Source of the DNA: Gemmobacter nectariphilus DSM 15620
Lineage (GTDB): Bacteria > Pseudomonadota > Alphaproteobacteria > Rhodobacterales > Rhodobacteraceae
Direction: 5' to 3'
DNA length: 64,000 bases
Assembly: GCF_000429765.1 (NCBI RefSeq)
Contig: NZ_AUCM01000014.1
Span: 1 to 64,000, forward strand
A program made the translations under genes and the position numbers. The number at the start of each line of letters is the position of its first letter. The first letter of the stretch is position 1. This document shows positions 16,601 to 25,062 of this stretch, piece after piece. The notes beneath the pieces are model-generated. The model had not been told where the DNA came from. It did no database searches and saw only the letters and a program-made list of their open reading frames with translations.

Positions 16601-19600
16601 CGAGCCGTCGGCCGACAGGGTGATCATGCCGGTGACAGGGTCCTGGCTGGCGGAATAGGCGGCCGGATTGATGCCGGGCGCCGCCTCGATCACATCCTGG
16701 GCGCGCAGGGTGCCGACGATGACATCGTTGCCACCATTGGTGCGGAACAGGATGCGGTGCGCCGATGCAAGCGCGCTGATGTCGACGGTATCGTCGCCCG
16801 TGCCGCCATTGATGGTGATGGTGTTGAAGCTGAGGCTGGTCGGGCTGAAATCGCCGATGATCAGCACCTCGTCATTGTCCGCAAGGGGATTGAGCAGGCT
16901 GAACCCGCCGCCGGTGTTGATGACGATCTCCTCGATGTTGCGCAGCTCGGCGATGACATTGCCGTTGCCGGTGCCGTTGCGGGTGATGACGATTTCCGTT
17001 CCGGCCGCCACGGTCCGGGTGCCGCCAAGCGCCAGCCAATCGGCCACCGCATAGACGCGGTAGGTTTCGGCCAGATCGCTGCCGTTGATGACGAAGGTAT
17101 CGCCCACGGCCCGCGCGGGATCGCCGCCGGTCCAGTTGGCGCCGCCGTCCACCGTGTCGCGCCCGTCGGTCACAAAGGTCGCGGCGTTCCAGATGACCAC
17201 ATCGTCCCCGGCCCCGCCCGAGATCATGTCGTTGCCGCGCTGGCCGGTCAGGATGTCGCCGCCTGCCGTTCCGGTCAGGGTATTGGCCAGGTTCGTGCCG
17301 GTGATGCGATCGCCGGTGCGGTCGGTCACGGCCGAAATCACCTGTTCCACCGCGCCCGTGGTGTCGGTCACCGTGGCAACGACGCGCAGCATGTCCAGCC
17401 GCTGGGCCGCGCCGGGCGTGAAGGTCAGGCCGGTCGCGCCAGCGATATTGGTCCAGGTGGTGCCGTCTGCCGATTCCTGCCATTGCACCGTGATGCCCGC
17501 GATGCCGTTCAGATCGGCGATGCCCGACAGATCGGCGGTCAGCGTCTCGCCGATGGTCGGGGTTTCGTCCGACAGCACCGGGGCGCCGGTGACGGGATGG
17601 GCCGCCGGGATCAGATCGGCCAGCCGGATTTCGCCGTCAGCAAAGCGGACGAATTCGATGTTGCGCAGCCGGTCGGTGCCCTCGTTCGCCATATTGCGGC
17701 CGTCGGTCGGGTTGATGACGCCCGGGGTGGTGGTGATGTGGCTGACGGTAAAGCTGCCATCGTCATTGTAGACGACCGCATAGTTCGCCATCACGTCCCA
17801 GTATTGCGCCACATCGACGTCATTCTGTTGTCCGCCATCGACGATCTCGCGGAGGATATGCATCTGCGAGGGGGTAATGGTCCGGCTGAACAGCAGCGAT
17901 TCCAGCGAGCGGCCTTCGAACAGGGTGGTGCCGTCCAGCCCCACGACCGGCGCGGTCAGGCCGGTAGCCCGTGCCATCGGGGCGCCGTTCGCATCGTTGA
18001 TGCCGATCATCACCTGAAGGAAGCGGTCGCCGTCGATGATGTCGTTGCCGGCCATGCCGGTGATCGTGTCCGACCCGCCGCCGCCAAGGATGATGTCCGA
18101 CCCGTCCGACGTATCCATCACCGCGGTCAGCGATTCCGTGGTGGTGCCGGCCGGGTGGGTCAGCTGGAACCGTTCCAGATGCGCCACCAGATCGCGCAGG
18201 CCGTCGATCAGGTCGACGTTCTTTTCCAACAGCGCGTTCGAGAAGCTCTCGATCGGCGCGTCATCGGCGACCTGTGCCGCATTGCCGTTGGGGTCGTAGC
18301 CGCCAATGACGACTTCGCGCCCGGTCAGCGTGTCGTCATAGTTCCAGCCCGACAGCCCTTCGACCAGGTCATAGCGGTCGCGCAGGATGTTGTTCTGCTG
18401 GTTGACGAAGATGCTGACGTTCATGTCCGCATCGGCGGCATACTGGTTGTGCTGGTAGGTGACCCAGTCGAACCCGGCCATGCCGTTGTTGCGGTTGATG
18501 CCGATGCCCTGAACCATGATGTCGTCGCCGGATTCGGCGTCGAAATCGGTATCGTTCTCGCCTGCCAGCATCACGTCATGGCCGATGATCCGGCTGTTGA
18601 AGAACAGCTCGGAATTGTCGCCGGTCAGGGTGTTCATGAACCCCTGGCCTTCCATCCAGTCGTCGCCCTCGTTGCCGAAGACGATGCCGCCCCCGCCCGA
18701 GGCCGCGCGGATGAAGTCGTTGCCCTCGCCGCCGAAGATGTCCTTGGCCTCGGAGCCGCCCGCAAGCACGTCCGATCCGGCGCCGCCGAACACCAGGTCG
18801 AGGCCCATGCCGGCGTTGATGACGTCGTCGCCGGCCTCGCCCTTGATCACGTCGGCAGCCCCGATATCGGTTCCGCTGTCGGTGATGACGTCGTTCCCGG
18901 CGCCGCCGAAGATGTGATCGACACCGAAGCCGCCCTCGATATTGTCGTCGCCGCCTTCGCCCCACAGCCCGTCATCGCCGGCGCCGCCGATGATCGTGTC
19001 GTTTTCCGACGTGCCGCCGATCACCACATGTTCGCCGCCCAGGTAGCGGATGTAATCCACATCGCCATCGCCATCGACATCGCGGCGTTCCACCAGCGAG
19101 GTGGTGCCATTGACCGACGACAGCACATCGGGATCGCGCGTCGGGTCAAGCGTGCCAAGGCCCGGGTTCCATTGCAGCGCCTGATTCATCTCCAGCACGT
19201 AATCCGCCGTCTGGAAGGCCGCCCCGTTGATGTGGATCCCGACGTCCTTGGTGTCGGTGTTGCGGCGGATCAGGCTGGCGAAGCTGTCGCTTTCCAGCTG
19301 GGTCAGCAGGTTCATGCCCTGCGTGCGGCTGAGATAGTAGAAGCGGTCGGCCGCTTGCAGGTTCTCGATCTGCAGCTCGAAGACGAAGGTGAAGGTCGAT
19401 CCCAGCATCCCGCCAAAGGGCATCAGCGCCTCGGCCAGGCCGCCGATCCAGAAATCGACGAGGTTCAGCCCGCTTTCCGCGCCCGCCCAGGTGCCGGTAG
19501 AGTTGAGGAAGTCCAGCCGGTCCGCCGGCGCATTCTCGCCGCCAAAGACCAGCGCCCAGGCCGCATCGCGCTTGTCCGCCGCCGTGGTGGCCGAGGTGAC

Positions 19601-22600
19601 GGTGTCATGCGTGCCGTAGGCGGCGATGAAATTCACCACCGACAGCGGATTCTTCAGGTTGCCCGCATAATCCGCCCAGCTTTCATAGGGTTTCAGATAG
19701 GTGTCCTGGGTCTGGTCAAAGATCTGGCGCCGCGCATCGTTCAACGAGGGGATGCCGGTTTCGCGTGCCCGCGCGATGTTCAGCGCGGCCAGGTCCAGCG
19801 GCAGGCCCACCAGATTGTTGCGCAGCGCGCCGGTCATGAATTCGTCGATCTCGTTGCCGGCCTGACGGGTCATGCCGCGCAGGATGCTGCCGGCGGCGGC
19901 ATGGGCATCCACCCCCGCATTGTCGAAGGCGACGGGGTTCAGGAAGGCCTCGATCAGCCCCATTTCCTGAGGATCGGCGCCGCCGTTCACCGGGGCCAGC
20001 ATCTGGACCGTCTCGTTCAGCATGGAATGGCCGAAGCGATAGACGACCTGGGCAAATTCCTCGAAGATCGCGCCATCCAGCTCGACCGTGTTCGAGAAGA
20101 CGAAGGGGTCGATCTGCGGCGCGATGGCGCGGACGAACTCTTCGAACACCAGATGCTGATAGACCATCTCGGTCGAAAAGCGCGCGGCCTGGAACAGCCG
20201 CTCGCCATTCCATTGCAGATCGGACAGATCGGCGGGAATGCCGCTGACGGGCACCGCCAGCCATTCGTTCAGAAAGTCCACGTCGCCGGCATCCAGCAGC
20301 TGGGCCTTGATCGCCTCGACCTGGCGGTTGTGTTCGCCATGAAAGATCGTGTGCACGGCGGTCAGGGCGATGTTCTCGTTCCCGCGGCCGTCGCCGACGA
20401 TATAGTGCCGGTCCAGCAGTTCGTTGTCATAGGTGGCGTTCTGGCCAAAGGCGTTCGGGACGATCTCGTTGCCGGTCTCGGTATCCTCGTCCGGCGTCTT
20501 GACGGCGGTCTCGCCGGTAAAGCGGTCGACGACATAGGTGCCGGGCGCGGCGTTATGGGCGATGTCGTCCATGAAGGCCCGTCCGGCGGACAGCGCATCG
20601 AGGCCCGAGACCGGATCGGCCGGGTTGCCCTCGACCGCGCCATCTGCGGTCATCATCAGCGGAAAGCCGTTCTCGCCCCGCACGAAGGCGCCATAAAGAT
20701 CGGTCACCAGCAGCGGCACGTCATGCACGTTCAGATCGTCCAGCCGGATGCCCAGCATGTCCAGCGCCTGGGCCTTGATGTCGGCCCAGGTGGGCGGGCC
20801 GCCACGGTCGCTTTCCAGCATGTGGCCCGTTGCCACCGGCTTGCCCTCGACCATGACATATTCGCGCAGGAAGACCTGATGCGAGGCATTCGAGGCATAG
20901 ACCTGGTTCAGGTCGATCCAGGGCGTGGTCTGGTTGGTGTGATCGCGCACATCGTCGGCCGTTCCCGCGATGCCATCGGGGCCCGGATCGTTGGTCGCGC
21001 GGGTCAGCACCATGAAATTCGTGGCGCTGCCCGGCACATAGAGCGGGTCGTCGGGTTGCAGCTGGATCATCACCGTGCCGCCGCCCTTGGTGGTCAGGTC
21101 AAGGCCATGGTCGAAGAACTGGCCGAAGATCGTCATGAACCCGTTGAACGATGCGGTGTCGCCTAGATCGGCCGCGATATTGCGGATGAAGACATTGTCG
21201 CCGTCCATCTCGATGCCGTGGCTGGCGATCAGGTCCAGAACTGCGGCCTCGGCGGCTTCGGCCTCGGCGGTGGCCGCGGCTACAGCGGCCGCGCCCGAGG
21301 GGATGGCATCGCGCGCAGCGATGGCATCGTCCAGGGCGCCTTGCGCCGCGGTCAGCGCGGCCAGGGCATCGGCCAGCGCAGCCGAGGCCAGATCGGCGGC
21401 ATCCTCGGCACCGGCCAGCGCCTCTTGCGCGGCAATGACGTCGGCCTGCGCCTCGGAGCGGGCGATCTCGTCGCCGGCTGCGGTGATCAGGGCGGCCTGC
21501 GCGGCGGCCAGATCGGCCTCGGCGGTGGCAAGGGCTGCCATGGCGGCGGCCTCGTCCTCGGCGGCGGCGTTGGCGGCCTCTTGCGCCGCTGCAGTCAGCA
21601 GGGCCTGGGCATCGACGTCCGCTTGCGCCGCGGTCGCCTCGGCTGCGGCGGCCGAGGCCACGGCCTGAGCACTGGTCAGCGCCGCCAGCGCGGCATCGCG
21701 GGCGGCCAGCGCGGCTTCCAGATCGACGGTGGCATCGAGCAGCTCGGCCAGATGGGTTTCGGCCGCGCTCAGGGCGGCCTGCGCATCGGCAACGGCCTGC
21801 AAGGCGGTGGCCTCGGCCAGTTCGGCGGCGCTCAGCGCGGTCTGAAGCGCGGCGAGGTCGGCACCGGCATCGGTCAGGGCCAGGGTTGCTTCGGCCAGCA
21901 GAGCCTCGGCATCGGCAACGGCCGCATCGGCCGCGTCGTCGGCTGCGGCGGCGCTGTCGAAATCGTCCTGCGCGTCCTGCGTGGCCTGGGCGGCGGCCAG
22001 CAGCGCCGCAAGGTTCGCCGCCGTGGGGCTGGCGAGATAGGCGGCCGCAGCCGCCTGAGAGGCGGCATCCGCAGCGGCCAGATCGGCAGCTGCCTGATCG
22101 CGGTCGGCCTGCGTCTGGGCTGCAGTGGCCTGTTTCGCCGCCAGATCGCCCTCGGCGGCGGTCACGGCGGCCTGTGCATCGTCCACGATCAGTTGCTGGG
22201 CATCGACGGCATCCTGCGCGTCCTGGCGGGCCGTGGCGGCGGCGGCTGCCGCAAGCTGGGCCGCGGCCAGATCGTCCTCGGCGGCGGTCACGGCGGCCTG
22301 TGCGGCCGTCAGCTCGGCGGTGGTGGGTCCCCCACCGTCGACAAGCGCCTGCGCGGCATCGTAGACGGCCTGCGCCTCGGCAACGGCCGCATCGGCGGCT
22401 TCGGCTGCGGCGACGGCATCATCACGCAACGCTTCAAGCCGCGCCAGCTCTTCCTGGGCGGCCAGAAGGTCGGCCTCGGCCGCGATCAGCGTGGCCTGCG
22501 CGGTTGCGGCGGCGCTGGTCGCTGCGCTGGCCGCCAGTTGCGCGGCGGCAAGGGTTGCGATGGCGGCCGCCAGCTGGCCGGACGGGGGCAGGGCGGCCAG

Positions 22601-23260
22601 CGTCGCAAGGGCGGCATCGACGCGCGCCTGAGCTTCACTCAGTGCCAGGTCGGCGGCGGCGGATTCGGCGGCGGCCGCCTGCCAGACCAGTGTTGCGGCA
22701 TCGACCTCGCCCTGAGCCGCGTCAACCACGGTCTGCGCGGCGGCAATGGCGGCGGCGGCCTGCGTCTCGGCGGTGGCGATCGCCTCTTGCAGGGCACGGG
22801 CTGCGCGCCGCGCGTCCAGGATCTCTCCGACGATGCGCAGCTGTTCCGCCCCGGTGATCCCGTTCACCGCCAGCGCGGCGGCAATGGCGGCGGGGTTGTC
22901 GAGCGACTGGTCGGCCACCAGGTTCGAGATCGTCCGCGGCTCGCTGTCATAGACCGTGCCCGAGGTCTGCGCATACGAGGTCTGGGCGCCGGTGCGCGGG
23001 TTGGTCCCGGCGCTGCGGAACGTCGGGGTCAGCAGCCGCGTCATCGGCTGATCGGCGGCACCGAAATGCACCATGCCGGGCTGGAAATTGTTGTAGCTGC
23101 CATCGACGGTGCGCAGCCCGGTCGGGATCAGCGGACTGGTGATCAGCGAATTCAGCGCCTCGCGCGGGTCCACGCCGGAATTGATCAGCCGGGTATGTTC
23201 TTCGGCAAGCTTGATTTGATTCAGAATGTGCGACAGGTCGTTCCGATTCAGAGTAACCAT
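13685..23260 (-). CDS. Giant exoprotein: two animal-haem-peroxidase domains plus RTX repeats
   Basis: A 3191-residue protein of the peroxicin type. Peroxidase domain 1 has distal-His motif GQFFDHGLD (H718) and proximal-His motif YRFGHSMLNE (H1078). Domain 2 has GQYFDHGLT (H2361) and YRVGHTLVGN (H2646). RTX calcium-binding nonapeptides (GGAGNDxIx) occur at about 1410-1540 and 1720-1745 and near the C-terminus (about 2940-3090). An Ig-like segment lies at about 1885-1960. There is no Sec signal, and the C-terminus ends RALTGEDFTL as in type I substrates. About 570 Ala-rich coiled-coil residues interrupt domain 1. The dedicated exporter is encoded next. Likely a secreted haem peroxidase acting on halides or phenols, possibly antimicrobial or adhesive; the substrate is unknown. 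Confidence 0.93.
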   Translation of the reverse strand: MVTLNRNDLSHILNQIKLAEEHTRLINSGVDPREALNSLITSPLIPTGLRTVDGSYNNFQPGMVHFGAADQPMTRLLTPTFRSAGTNPRTGAQTSYAQTSGTVYDSEPRTISNLVADQSLDNPAAIAAALAVNGITGAEQLRIVGEILDARRAARALQEAIATAETQAAAAIAAAQTVVDAAQGEVDAATLVWQAAAAESAAADLALSEAQARVDAALATLAALPPSGQLAAAIATLAAAQLAASAATSAAATAQATLIAAEADLLAAQEELARLEALRDDAVAAAEAADAAVAEAQAVYDAAQALVDGGGPTTAELTAAQAAVTAAEDDLAAAQLAAAAAATARQDAQDAVDAQQLIVDDAQAAVTAAEGDLAAKQATAAQTQADRDQAAADLAAADAASQAAAAAYLASPTAANLAALLAAAQATQDAQDDFDSAAAADDAADAAVADAEALLAEATLALTDAGADLAALQTALSAAELAEATALQAVADAQAALSAAETHLAELLDATVDLEAALAARDAALAALTSAQAVASAAAAEATAAQADVDAQALLTAAAQEAANAAAEDEAAAMAALATAEADLAAAQAALITAAGDEIARSEAQADVIAAQEALAGAEDAADLASAALADALAALTAAQGALDDAIAARDAIPSGAAAVAAATAEAEAAEAAVLDLIASHGIEMDGDNVFIRNIAADLGDTASFNGFMTIFGQFFDHGLDLTTKGGGTVMIQLQPDDPLYVPGSATNFMVLTRATNDPGPDGIAGTADDVRDHTNQTTPWIDLNQVYASNASHQVFLREYVMVEGKPVATGHMLESDRGGPPTWADIKAQALDMLGIRLDDLNVHDVPLLVTDLYGAFVRGENGFPLMMTADGAVEGNPADPVSGLDALSAGRAFMDDIAHNAAPGTYVVDRFTGETAVKTPDEDTETGNEIVPNAFGQNATYDNELLDRHYIVGDGRGNENIALTAVHTIFHGEHNRQVEAIKAQLLDAGDVDFLNEWLAVPVSGIPADLSDLQWNGERLFQAARFSTEMVYQHLVFEEFVRAIAPQIDPFVFSNTVELDGAIFEEFAQVVYRFGHSMLNETVQMLAPVNGGADPQEMGLIEAFLNPVAFDNAGVDAHAAAGSILRGMTRQAGNEIDEFMTGALRNNLVGLPLDLAALNIARARETGIPSLNDARRQIFDQTQDTYLKPYESWADYAGNLKNPLSVVNFIAAYGTHDTVTSATTAADKRDAAWALVFGGENAPADRLDFLNSTGTWAGAESGLNLVDFWIGGLAEALMPFGGMLGSTFTFVFELQIENLQAADRFYYLSRTQGMNLLTQLESDSFASLIRRNTDTKDVGIHINGAAFQTADYVLEMNQALQWNPGLGTLDPTRDPDVLSSVNGTTSLVERRDVDGDGDVDYIRYLGGEHVVIGGTSENDTIIGGAGDDGLWGEGGDDNIEGGFGVDHIFGGAGNDVITDSGTDIGAADVIKGEAGDDVINAGMGLDLVFGGAGSDVLAGGSEAKDIFGGEGNDFIRAASGGGGIVFGNEGDDWMEGQGFMNTLTGDNSELFFNSRIIGHDVMLAGENDTDFDAESGDDIMVQGIGINRNNGMAGFDWVTYQHNQYAADADMNVSIFVNQQNNILRDRYDLVEGLSGWNYDDTLTGREVVIGGYDPNGNAAQVADDAPIESFSNALLEKNVDLIDGLRDLVAHLERFQLTHPAGTTTESLTAVMDTSDGSDIILGGGGSDTITGMAGNDIIDGDRFLQVMIGINDANGAPMARATGLTAPVVGLDGTTLFEGRSLESLLFSRTITPSQMHILREIVDGGQQNDVDVAQYWDVMANYAVVYNDDGSFTVSHITTTPGVINPTDGRNMANEGTDRLRNIEFVRFADGEIRLADLIPAAHPVTGAPVLSDETPTIGETLTADLSGIADLNGIAGITVQWQESADGTTWTNIAGATGLTFTPGAAQRLDMLRVVATVTDTTGAVEQVISAVTDRTGDRITGTNLANTLTGTAGGDILTGQRGNDMISGGAGDDVVIWNAATFVTDGRDTVDGGANWTGGDPARAVGDTFVINGSDLAETYRVYAVADWLALGGTRTVAAGTEIVITRNGTGNGNVIAELRNIEEIVINTGGGFSLLNPLADNDEVLIIGDFSPTSLSFNTITINGGTGDDTVDISALASAHRILFRTNGGNDVIVGTLRAQDVIEAAPGINPAAYSASQDPVTGMITLSADGSTITFAGTLDNLPRVVPAPVKGEEIPPYFTRSDATNLLDLVRGLLPGGDDDARGALGVRDLPGLLNNEANPGYGAAGEPFIRLTEARYGDYDETIDNNAINPLFRGLDPREISNIVGAQGAEVGQQTAVNALFTAFGQYFDHGLTFIPKGGHGTIEIGGPGIVRAPGSNNPADLTRADVVGFDADGAPIHTNITSPFVDQNQVYGSSSLIGQLLRESDGAGGVGSRVLMGGDDPSAPGFDLLPTLRAVLDHHIEAGTVFHSALFGTEGRTLLDHYPTLRDANGVYDAAAVADLAANFMGEGWPLLLDTNPYINLLDHVVAGDGRVNENVGLTSMHTIFARNHNHHVEALAEVYAANGIQLTQEELFQAAKIVNEAEYQRVVFTEFAEKLLGGQGIRGGGDHGFEDYQPETDARISHEFAAAAYRVGHTLVGNTVEVLQADGTTRSVALYDAFLNPTNEASAFLLPIETLQGYGYNPQEGYGQIGAAAVLGGMVQQGAEQVDVQMVDSLRNDLTRNSADLFAFNVARGWDLGLGTLNQIRTDLSNSANRHIREALGHTGNLTAYVSWQDFQVRNGLSNALIDQLRQAYPDLVLSADEIAAFEEVNPDIELTMNADGTATVKGIDRLDFWVGGLAEAKFEGAMVGATFWAILHEQLDRLQDGDRFYYIPRVEGLDLYDTFVEGQTFADIVMRNTGLTGLDERIFEVSDEDDLEIRLPAAASVIEQGGSAHDLIDGNTGNDELRGAGGNDTLTGGAGDDLLAGGGGSDVLYGGRGNDKLIDGNGRDLLLAGDGDDRVNLARDNRVDYVFGGNGVDTVTFASGSAPVTIDLGGAGSIGYATLDGVTDFLVSFENAIGGAGDDTLIASEAVNELTGRGGKDVFRFLTADAADGDTITDFRPGDQIDLSAIDANTGDAGDSAFVLLAQGATAVAGSLLIEDLGNGTYRVSGFTDDEEGAEFALTVRASRALTGEDFTL
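21230..22822 (-). other. Coding segment for the Ala-rich coiled-coil insertion
   Basis: Residues about 147-677 of the exoprotein are almost wholly Ala, Asp, Glu, Gln, Leu and Val, in recurring blocks such as AAQAAVTAAEDDLAAAQLAA and AALATAEADLAAAQAAL. The pattern has heptad-like spacing and almost no Gly or Pro, as in long antiparallel coiled coils. It contains no peroxidase motif. It separates the ISNLV segment (residues 111-115) from the distal-His segment (H718), which in domain 2 lie only about 30 residues apart. Confidence 0.8.
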
Positions 23261-23351
23261 TTATTAAGCTCCATCCCCTAAAAGTCGTGTGCCTGCCAAT
23301 CCGCGGAAGGCGTGGATGATGAATTATCCGCTAATCAATTGCGGGACGCCG

Positions 23352-23415
23352 AATCCGAAGGTCGGGTAAATCACCCGGTCCTTTGTCGGATTCGATATCC
23401 GACTTTGGTCGGATT
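23352..23415. promoter_or_regulatory. Cluster of TCGGATT half-sites upstream of the exoprotein gene
   Basis: Four copies of a TCGGAT(T) element occur 90-155 bp upstream of the exoprotein start: AATCCGA at 23352-23358, an inverted pair GTCGGAT/ATCCGAC at 23385-23403, and TCGGATT at 23409-23415. The inverted pair has 7-bp arms around 5 bp, a plausible site for a dimeric LuxR-type regulator such as the one encoded at 7323. Binding is inferred. Confidence 0.45.
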
Positions 23416-23493
23416 GTTCGCCAGCCGTGGAATGTGTGTCGCCGTATGTTGGGGGGAGATTTATTCAGGATTGAGGGACGGATATTCGCTCAA

Positions 23494-24339
23494 TCATTGG
23501 TTGCCATGCGCAACATCCTGCCGGATCGCGGTGCGAATCGCTTGCCGGTGATGGTGGGATCGCCCGGGTGGCGGCGGAAAACCGCTTTCGTGCCGTCGGC
23601 TGACAGGTGGTTTTGTCCCTCTGCCGCCTCCATCTGACGCGGGGCGACCATCGCGCGGATGATGCCCGCGCCCCCTTCGCGCCGACTGTCGAGGTCGGGC
23701 CCTGCGTTGCTGACCCACGACGCGCCGCGCCAGCGACTGGATGATGGGACCTGTTCGGGCGGCAAGAGTTGTGGGCAGGGCGCATCGACCTCGTGCAGGG
23801 CCGCGATGGCATCCGCCATGGAAGGTCCCAGCGCTGTTGCGCTTGAGGGCGGCCAGCACCTGCGTCACGACCTCGGGTGTTTGCAGGATGCGGCTGACCT
23901 CTGTTTCGGCCGCGTCCTCGACCCTTCCGGCCGCAAGCCGCGGCGGTGCCGTCTTCTCGCCAGTCTCGCGGGTCCGGATCACGTCCATCGGCACATGACC
24001 GCGGTAGAGCTGGCCCCTCTCTTTGTGCAGGTCGGCGTCATGGTCGCGCCATTTTCGCCACGGATCAGCCCCTTGGGCCGCGCTGGCATCTGCGCACGGC
24101 TGTTGTTGGCCCGCTTGCGGGGGTTTTCCTGCACGGTGGCAGGCGCGATCCCATGTGCCCTGCTTGCCGTGGAACCCCTTGCGGCGCAGGTCCCGCGCCA
24201 GCCCTGCCGCGCAGCCCAAATCAATGAACCGCAGCAAGGTCTGCCGCACTGCCTTGGCCTTGTTCACCACCGGCTTGCGACCTTGCACATCGTAGCCCGG
24301 TGGCTCATGGCCCCCCATCCAGATGCCTCGGGGGCGCAT
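23494..24339 (-). pseudogene. Large serine recombinase, frameshifted C-terminal remnant
   Basis: The 5' part carries the recombinase-domain pattern GIWMGGHEPPGYDVQGRKPV then VNKAKAVRQTLLRFIDLG, which normally follows the catalytic domain; that domain is absent. Further on, EDAAETEVSRILQTPEVVTQ matches the late C-terminal region. After about 23820 the family match moves to another frame (DAIAALHEVDAPCPQLLPPE, then SNAGPDLDSRREGGAGIIRA), showing a frameshift. It differs from the recombinase type at 1.1-1.4 kb, so it is a second dead integrase. It abuts the upstream region of the exoprotein gene. Confidence 0.7.
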
Positions 24340-24369
24340 TCGAACCGGGCGCCTCTTGGGACGACCTCT

Positions 24370-25062
24370 TCACCCGCGTCCCTGTTTGACCGGGCTCCCC
24401 TGGAAAAGCAGCCGGAGGCAGAACGCCGTCTCGGCGAGGATCGTCAGCAGATAGGCCGCGACGAATGCCCGGGACCCTTCAGGGTAGAAGAAGCGCAGGC
24501 CGCTGCCGATCAGATAGACGAGCCCCGCCACCGCAAGGCCAGCCCCGAAGATCTTCGCAAAACGGCCGGATCGCCAGACAAGCAGACCCATGATCAAGCT
24601 GTTCACGCCAAAGAAAACCAGGCCCAGATCATAGCCATGGCCGTGCAGATCCAGAAACACCAGCGCCAGCGCATTGGCATCGACAAGCGCGTTGGCGCGT
24701 GAAACCAGCAGCCACGCGGCTTGCTGGGCCAGCAGCGCCGCGGCGATCAGCACCGTCTGGATCAGTCGGAACACCATCGCGGCCAGGGCAAGCCCCGGCG
24801 AGGCGGTCCGAAAGATCAGATACAGCAATATGGCGAGCCCGGCATCGCAAAGCGCCATCACCAGGTCGGCGGCGATGGCCAGCCGGAACCGGCCCGGGGC
24901 GGCCAGGATCGCCGCCGCGGTGGCTGCTGCATCGTCCGGGTCGATCAGCGGGCCGCGCAGGCCCGCCTCGGCCCCAAGGCCCGCGACGATGATGATCAGA
25001 TAGAGCAGGCCTGAAAGGCGGGCCTGGCGGGCAAACTCGGGCGTTGGCGCGGGACTGGTCAT
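24370..25062 (-). CDS. DUF4386 integral membrane protein
   Basis: 230 residues with about six hydrophobic helices and the DUF4386 start pattern (ARQARLSGLLYLIIIVAGLG). Typical internal features are RLIQTVLIAAALLAQQAAWL and LVFFGVNSLIMGLLVWRSGR. The family is widespread and of unknown function. Its ATG overlaps the EamA stop by one base (TGATG), so the two are translationally coupled. Confidence 0.82.
   Translation of the reverse strand: MTSPAPTPEFARQARLSGLLYLIIIVAGLGAEAGLRGPLIDPDDAAATAAAILAAPGRFRLAIAADLVMALCDAGLAILLYLIFRTASPGLALAAMVFRLIQTVLIAAALLAQQAAWLLVSRANALVDANALALVFLDLHGHGYDLGLVFFGVNSLIMGLLVWRSGRFAKIFGAGLAVAGLVYLIGSGLRFFYPEGSRAFVAAYLLTILAETAFCLRLLFQGSPVKQGRG

Noticed and set aside
13631-21166. 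A 7.5-kb plus-strand open frame antisense to the exoprotein gene
   Set aside because: It mirrors the third codon positions of the RTX/peroxidase gene, has no family motif and no start context. Long antisense frames are expected opposite a large GC-rich gene.
21230-22822. A CRISPR or tandem DNA repeat array
   Set aside because: The repetition is in Ala-rich protein composition with degenerate codons; no regular DNA period with spacers is present. No CRISPR array was seen anywhere in the window.
1098-24339. The two recombinase fragments as one gene split by an insertion
   Set aside because: For a minus-strand gene the N-terminal part should have the higher coordinate; here it is at 1.4 kb and the C-terminal part at 24 kb. 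The two also belong to different recombinase types.
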